Shown here one piece after another: positions 32,756 through 37,186 of a stretch of 37,186 nt of DNA (position 1 is the stretch's first letter; every line of letters begins with the position of its first letter). The notes under the pieces are model-generated. The model made no database searches and was not told the DNA's origin. It was given only the letters and a program-made list of their open reading frames with translations. The stretch is from Mesorhizobium sp. LHD-90. Lineage in GTDB: Bacteria; Pseudomonadota; Alphaproteobacteria; Rhizobiales; Rhizobiaceae. A program made the translations under genes and the position numbers. The stretch spans positions 1 through 37,186 of the forward strand of contig NZ_JAVFVV010000033.1 in NCBI RefSeq assembly GCF_030929505.1, read 5' to 3'.

Positions 32756-34129
32756 TCAGCCGTTGACGACCTTGCGCTGGGCCGGCCGGGCGCCTTTCTT
32801 CAGCAACTCCGAGACCAGGAAGGCCAGTTCGATCGCCTGATCGGCGTTGAGCCGCGGATCGCAATGCGTATGGTAACGGTCTTGCAGATCCTCGGCGGTG
32901 ATGGCTCGCGCGCCGCCCGTGCATTCGGTGACGTTCTTGCCGGTCATCTCGATATGGATGCCGCCCGGATGCGTGCCTTCCGCGTGGTGGACGTCGAAGA
33001 ACGATTGCACCTCCTTGAGGATGCGATCGAACGGACGCGTCTTGTAGCTGTTCAGCGTGATCGTGTTGCCGTGCATGGGGTCACAGGACCACACGACATT
33101 GCGGCCCTCCTTCTTCACGGCGCGCACCAGCTTCGGGAGGTGCTCGCCGACCTTGTCGGCGCCGAAGCGCGCGATCAGCGTCAGCCGGCCCGGCTCGTTC
33201 TCGGGATTGAGCAGGTCGATCAGTTGCAACAGGCCGTCCGGCGTCAGCGACGGACCGCATTTCAGCCCGAGGGGGTTCTTGATGCCGCGGCAGTATTCGA
33301 TATGTGCGTGGTCGGGCTGGCGGGTACGGTCGCCGACCCAGATCATGTGGCCCGAGGTTGCGTACCAGTCGCCGGATGTCGAATCGACGCGCGTCAACGC
33401 CTCCTCATAGCCGAGCAGCAGCGCCTCGTGGCTGGTGTAGAAATCGGTCTCGCGCAGCGAATAGTTGGTTTCCGAGGTGATGCCGATCGCCCGCATGAAG
33501 TCCATCGTCTCGGTGATGCGGTTGGCAAGCGCCTCGTAACGGTCGCCCTGCGGGCTGTCGGAAACGAAGCCCAGCATCCAGCGATGCACGTTCTCCAGGC
33601 TGGCATAACCGCCCTGCGCGAATGCGCGCAACAGGTTGAGCGTCGCCGCGGACTGGCGGTAGGCCATCTCCTGGCGCGCCGGATCGGGAATGCGCGATTT
33701 TTCGTCGAAACCGGTGCCGTTGATGATGTCGCCTCGATAGGCGGGCAGCGTCACGCCGCCCTTAGTTTCGGTGTCGGACGAGCGCGGCTTGGCGAACTGC
33801 CCGGCGACACGGCCGATCTTCACCACCGGCTGGGCGCCGGCGAAGGTCAGCACCACCGACATCTGCAAGAAGACGCGGAAGAAGTCGCGGATATTGTCCG
33901 CGCCATGCTCGGCGAAACTCTCGGCACAGTCGCCGCCCTGGAGGAGAAATGCGTCACCGGCAGCCACGCTTGCAAGCTGCTTCTTCAGCTTGCGCGCCTC
34001 ACCTGCAAAAACCAGCGGCGGAAAGCTGGCGAGACGGGCCTCGGTCTCGGTGAGCGCCGCAACGTCCGGATAGGCCGGAACCTGCATGATCGGCTTGGCT
34101 CTCCAGGAACTCGGGGACCATTTCGTCAT
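32756..34129 (-). CDS. aroG: 3-deoxy-7-phosphoheptulonate synthase, class II
   Basis: First enzyme of the shikimate pathway, joining phosphoenolpyruvate and erythrose 4-phosphate. The 457-residue protein is the plant-like class II type. It shows [14 protein letters not shown] (about 61-74, metal Cys), [18 protein letters not shown] (about 104-121), [54 protein letters not shown] and [11 protein letters not shown] plus [17 protein letters not shown], which carry the phosphate and metal contacts. The ATG at 34129 starts [13 protein letters not shown], the normal N-terminus; a TTG at 34141 is less likely. The protein lacks an N-terminal regulatory domain, and feedback control cannot be judged. 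It follows the carboxylase gene in the same direction with a 120-base gap that has a hairpin. Confidence 0.95.
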   Translation of the reverse strand: MTKWSPSSWRAKPIMQVPAYPDVAALTETEARLASFPPLVFAGEARKLKKQLASVAAGDAFLLQGGDCAESFAEHGADNIRDFFRVFLQMSVVLTFAGAQPVVKIGRVAGQFAKPRSSDTETKGGVTLPAYRGDIINGTGFDEKSRIPDPARQEMAYRQSAATLNLLRAFAQGGYASLENVHRWMLGFVSDSPQGDRYEALANRITETMDFMRAIGITSETNYSLRETDFYTSHEALLLGYEEALTRVDSTSGDWYATSGHMIWVGDRTRQPDHAHIEYCRGIKNPLGLKCGPSLTPDGLLQLIDLLNPENEPGRLTLIARFGADKVGEHLPKLVRAVKKEGRNVVWSCDPMHGNTITLNSYKTRPFDRILKEVQSFFDVHHAEGTHPGGIHIEMTGKNVTECTGGARAITAEDLQDRYHTHCDPRLNADQAIELAFLVSELLKKGARPAQRKVVNG

Positions 34130-34168
34130 CGTCGCACCCAATCGTCACACGCAAGGGCGGAATGCCCT

Positions 34169-34191
34169 GCCTTCCCATCCTTCGGGAAGGC
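34169..34191. repeat. Hairpin between carboxylase gene and aroG
   Basis: GCCTTCCC (34169-34176) and GGGAAGGC (34184-34191) form a perfect 8-base stem with a 7-base loop, about 40 bases upstream of the aroG ATG. On the minus strand no T run follows, so a simple terminator is unlikely. It could be a 5' leader structure of aroG or a dispersed repeat. No leader peptide rich in Trp, Tyr or Phe was found. Confidence 0.5.
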
Positions 34192-34249
34192 GGCTCTATA
34201 CAGGAAGGAAGTCGGCTATTCTAGACTGGAGTTCGTCCGCTGGCGAGGC

Positions 34250-36262
34250 TCACGAAAACTCCATGATCACCGCGTCGACGGCAAGGCTGTCGCCTGGCCT
34301 GGCGTTGATCTTCGAGACCGTCACGTCACGCTCGGCGCGCAGCACATTCTCCATCTTCATCGCCTCGACCACGGCGAGCGTCTCGCCGGCCTTCACCTCC
34401 TGCCCCTCGGTCACGGCCAGCGACACGACCAAGCCCGGCATGGGACAGAGCAACAGTTTTGAAGTGTCCGGCGGCACTTTCACCGGCATCAGTCGGTCCA
34501 GCTCTGCCGTGCGCGGCAGCATCACTCGCGCCGCGACCGACATGCCCTGCCAGGCGACGCGCACCCCGTTCTCGATCGGGCGGAGCTGCGCGGCAACCGT
34601 GCGGCCGCCGACAGTGCCGCGCCACACCGGCTCGCCGGGCCGCCAGTCCGACGCGACTGTCATCGGCTTGCCGCCGCCAATCGCCATGTCGAGCTCCATC
34701 GGCACCGACACCATGCCTTCGCCGAGATGCGCCTGCAGATAGTCGGCGCCGATCTTCACCACCCAGTCCGGCTTCAGCGCGCCGGAATGCGGAGTAAGCC
34801 GGCCGGTCAGCCGGTCGAGGCGGTCCCGTCGCAAAAGCTCCACCGCCGTCGCCACGGCGGCAAGTACTGCCTTTTCCTCGTCGTTCGGCGCGACCGGCGC
34901 AAACCCATCCGGATACTCTTCCGCGATGAAGCCGGTGGAGAGCCGCCCTTCGCGCCAGCGCGGGTGGCGCATCAGCGCTGCCAGGAAGGGAATATTGTGC
35001 TCAATGCCGTCGACGACGAACTCGTCCAGCGCCGCCGACATGGCGTCGATCGCGGTCAAACGATCCGGCGCCCAGGTGCACAGTTTCGCGATCATCGGGT
35101 CGTAGAACATCGGGATATCGGAGCCTTCCGTGACCCCGGTGTCGTTACGCACGACGACGTCGCCGAAATGCCCCTCTTCCGGCGGCCGGTATCGCGTCAA
35201 CCGCCCGATCGACGGCAGGAAGTTGCGGTAAGGATCTTCAGCGTAGAGCCGGCTTTCGACCGCCCAGCCGTTCAGCTTCACATCCTCCTGTCGGATCGAC
35301 AGTTTTTCGCCGGCGGCAACGCGGATCATCTGCTCGACCAGGTCGATGCCGGTAACCAGTTCCGTCACCGGATGTTCGACCTGCAAACGCGTATTCATTT
35401 CAAGGAAATAGAAGTTCCTGTTGCGGTCGACAATGAACTCCACAGTGCCGGCGCTCTGGTAGTCGACCGCCTTCGCCAGCGCCACGGCCTGCTCGCCCAT
35501 GGCCTTTCGCGTCTGCTCGCCAAGGAAGGGAGACGGAGCCTCCTCGACGACCTTCTGGTTGCGGCGCTGGATCGAGCATTCGCGCTCGCCGAGATAAATG
35601 GCGTTGCCGTAGCCGTCGGCCAGAACCTGGATCTCGATGTGACGCGGCTCGACCACGAACTTCTCGATGAAGACGCGGTCGTCGCCGAAGGAACTTTTCG
35701 CTTCGGAGCGGGCTCGGGCAAAACCGTCGCGCACCTCCTCCTGCGACCAGGCGATGCGCATGCCCTTGCCGCCACCGCCGGCGGAAGCCTTGATCATGAC
35801 GGGATAGCCGATCTCGCCGGCGATCTTTTCCGCGTGGTCTCCGTCCTCGATCAACCCGAGATAACCGGGCACGGTCGACACCTTCGCCGCATTGGCGAAT
35901 TTTTTCGATTCGATCTTGTCGCCCATCGCCTCGATGGCCTTCGGCTTCGGGCCGATGAAGACGATGCCCTGCTGTTCCAGCGTCGTGCAGAAGGATGCGC
36001 GTTCCGACAGAAAACCGTAGCCGGGATGCACGGCCTCGGCGCCCGTGGCCTTGCAGGCCTCGATGATCTTTTCGGCGACCAAATAGCTCTGAGCGGCGGG
36101 GGCCGCGCCGATGTGCACTGCCTCGTCCGCCATCTCGACATGCACGGCGTCGCGGTCGGCGTCGGAATAGACTGCGACCGTCGCGATGCCCATCTTTTTT
36201 GCCGTCTTGATGACGCGGCAGGCGATCTCGCCTCGGTTGGCGATCAGTATCTTGCTGAACAT
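34250..36262 (-). CDS. pccA: Biotin-dependent acyl-CoA carboxylase alpha subunit (propionyl-CoA carboxylase type)
   Basis: Biotin carboxylase plus biotin carrier protein of an acyl-CoA carboxylase; the carboxyltransferase (PccB) is not in this window. The 670-residue protein starts MFSKILIANRGEIACRVIKTAKK, with the ATP-grasp biotin carboxylase domain to about 450 (KASAGGGGKGMRIA, EIQVLADGYGNAIYLGERECSIQRRNQKVVEEAPSP split over about 248-285, FLEMNTRLQVEHPVTE). A middle BT-like domain follows, then the biotinyl domain with K636 in VEAMKMENV, 34 residues from the end, the standard distance. Length and the middle domain favour the propionyl-CoA type over MCC or AccC, but the exact acyl-CoA is inferred. 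The ATG at 36262 has GGGAGAAG upstream; a longer frame to 36379 is rejected. Confidence 0.93.
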   Translation of the reverse strand: MFSKILIANRGEIACRVIKTAKKMGIATVAVYSDADRDAVHVEMADEAVHIGAAPAAQSYLVAEKIIEACKATGAEAVHPGYGFLSERASFCTTLEQQGIVFIGPKPKAIEAMGDKIESKKFANAAKVSTVPGYLGLIEDGDHAEKIAGEIGYPVMIKASAGGGGKGMRIAWSQEEVRDGFARARSEAKSSFGDDRVFIEKFVVEPRHIEIQVLADGYGNAIYLGERECSIQRRNQKVVEEAPSPFLGEQTRKAMGEQAVALAKAVDYQSAGTVEFIVDRNRNFYFLEMNTRLQVEHPVTELVTGIDLVEQMIRVAAGEKLSIRQEDVKLNGWAVESRLYAEDPYRNFLPSIGRLTRYRPPEEGHFGDVVVRNDTGVTEGSDIPMFYDPMIAKLCTWAPDRLTAIDAMSAALDEFVVDGIEHNIPFLAALMRHPRWREGRLSTGFIAEEYPDGFAPVAPNDEEKAVLAAVATAVELLRRDRLDRLTGRLTPHSGALKPDWVVKIGADYLQAHLGEGMVSVPMELDMAIGGGKPMTVASDWRPGEPVWRGTVGGRTVAAQLRPIENGVRVAWQGMSVAARVMLPRTAELDRLMPVKVPPDTSKLLLCPMPGLVVSLAVTEGQEVKAGETLAVVEAMKMENVLRAERDVTVSKINARPGDSLAVDAVIMEFS

Positions 36263-36373
36263 CAAGGCGACTTCTCCCTCGGACCGGCGCTCCTTCTTAT
36301 GGGCATGAGGTGGACGGCTCAAGCGGCGTGTTGGACGCAAGCGTGGATAGGGCCGATCCGGAAATCCGAATCG

Positions 36374-36405
36374 CAACAAAAAACCCGGCGGTCACCCGCC
36401 GGGTT
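36374..36405 (-). terminator. Rho-independent terminator of the porin gene
   Basis: AACCCGGCGG (36382-36391) pairs perfectly with CCGCCGGGTT (36396-36405) around a 4-base loop. Read on the minus strand the stem is followed by TTTTTTGTTG (36383-36374). It lies 26 bases after the porin stop, so it ends that transcript before pccA. Confidence 0.92.
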
Positions 36406-36430
36406 CGTTTGGTCAACCCTGAAGGGTCGA

Positions 36431-37186
36431 TCAGAACGTGCGCTGGAAGCGGACGTTGATGCCCCAGGCGTCGGCGTCTTCGACGTCGTTGTCGAAATTG
36501 TCGACATAGGCGATTTCCGGCGTGATCGTGAAGCCGGGAACCAGTTGGTAGGCGACGTTGGCAGCGATCGAGAAGTTCTCGAAGTCGTCATAGCCAACTT
36601 CGGCGTTGAAGGTCGCCTTCTCGTTGAACTTGATCGCCGTGCCGCCCCAGATGGCCCAGTCGCCGCCCCAAGGAGCGTAGAAGTTGCTCCCGTTGTCGGT
36701 GACCACGCCCGCGCCGTTGATGTCGAATTTGTCGCCACCGGAATCCCAGGCAGCCATCACGAACACCGAAGCGGTGTCGGTGATGTTGACGTCCAGGCGA
36801 CCCTTGATCGCGACTTCGTCTTCCCAGCTATCGTAGCCGGCGACGATGCCGACCTTGCCCCAGCCCTGGGTCAACGACACGCCGCCGACCACATACGGAG
36901 CGTAGTCCTCGGTGATGCCCGCGCCGACGCCGTCTGCAACAGGGAAGCCGACTGGGTAGTAGTTGACGGCTTCATCCTCGTCGCCCTGCTCGATCGCGAT
37001 GGCGGCCGAGAAGCCGTTCGCGCCGGTGTAGGTATAGGCGATCTGCAGCGTCCCGAACGGGCCGTAAGGAACCAGGCCGTCGTTCAGCACGCCCGACGAA
37101 TAGTCGGTGAAGGTCGAGAACAGCGAGTCGGTCTTGCCGATGCGGAAGCCGCCCAGCTCGATATAGGCATGCTCGATGCCCATCTC
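36431..37186 (-). CDS. Outer-membrane porin, Omp2-type (C-terminal part)
   Basis: The last 251 or so residues of a 16-strand-type porin of the alphaproteobacterial Porin_2 (Omp2/RopA) family; the N-terminus and signal peptide lie beyond the right edge. It is rich in alternating beta strands and aromatic girdle residues: GGFRIGKTDSLFSTFTDYSSGV, LQIAYTYTGANGFSAAIAIEQGDED, GKVGIVAGYDS, KGRLDVNITDTASVFVMAAWDSGGD, FNAEVGYDDFENFSIAANVAYQLVPGFTITPEIAYVD, ending in NVRFQRTF with the terminal Phe required for outer-membrane assembly. Acidic loops (DEDEAVNYYP, DNFDNDVEDADA) fit a general porin. A strong terminator follows. No frameshift is seen in the visible part. Confidence 0.93.
   Translation of the reverse strand, partial: EMGIEHAYIELGGFRIGKTDSLFSTFTDYSSGVLNDGLVPYGPFGTLQIAYTYTGANGFSAAIAIEQGDEDEAVNYYPVGFPVADGVGAGITEDYAPYVVGGVSLTQGWGKVGIVAGYDSWEDEVAIKGRLDVNITDTASVFVMAAWDSGGDKFDINGAGVVTDNGSNFYAPWGGDWAIWGGTAIKFNEKATFNAEVGYDDFENFSIAANVAYQLVPGFTITPEIAYVDNFDNDVEDADAWGINVRFQRTF

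Noticed and set aside
32543-34462. Rightward 639-codon open frame across aroG
   Set aside because: Overlaps the GGDEF gene end and runs antisense to aroG; no family resemblance.

Overview
The window is a high-GC chromosomal segment of an alphaproteobacterium. Gene content and order (NtrY-NtrX, the rlpA-PBP5-tmk-holB-metG-tatD-MBL run, an Omp2-type porin, a class II DAHP synthase, a PccA-type carboxylase and short GC-rich palindromic repeats) point to the Rhizobiales, most likely the Mesorhizobium/Phyllobacteriaceae neighbourhood. That placement is inferred from gene families; no marker gene such as 16S rRNA is present.

Positions 131-7990 hold a formate dehydrogenase island. mobA and fdhD overlap on the minus strand. 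Divergently, moeA, a TusA-like sulfur carrier, a fused NuoE-NuoF-type beta subunit (fdsB) and a large iron-sulfur/pterin alpha subunit (fdsA) run on the plus strand. Together they cover cofactor assembly, cofactor sulfuration and a soluble NAD-dependent formate dehydrogenase. Positions 8324-10163 look accessory: two different Rnk-like proteins, the frameshifted remnant of a multicopper oxidase and a small YqaA-type membrane protein.

At 10239-10266 lies a 28-base sequence with the architecture of a XerC/XerD dif site. It sits between convergent genes, exactly where the prevailing gene direction flips: 1795-10163 reads rightward and 10307-19122 reads leftward. This suggests the replication terminus.

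Right of it, on the minus strand, are ddl and a long housekeeping run: rlpA, a PBP5-like protein lacking two active-site residues, tmk, holB, metG, tatD and an MBL-fold hydrolase. Then come an orphan gene (19418-20131), dusA, and a sulfate ABC transporter (sbp, cysT, cysW, cysA) with a strong terminator after sbp and a palindromic repeat fused into the start of cysT. The minus strand resumes with trkA, ntrX, ntrY and a GFA-family protein. A diguanylate cyclase (+) faces aroG, pccA and a porin cut off by the window end.

No tRNA, rRNA, CRISPR array or intact insertion sequence was seen. The most interesting items are the dif site, the apparently inactive PBP5 homologue, the repeat-derived N-terminus of CysT, the single-cysteine FdhD in a TusA-linked formate dehydrogenase cluster, and the multicopper oxidase remnant.
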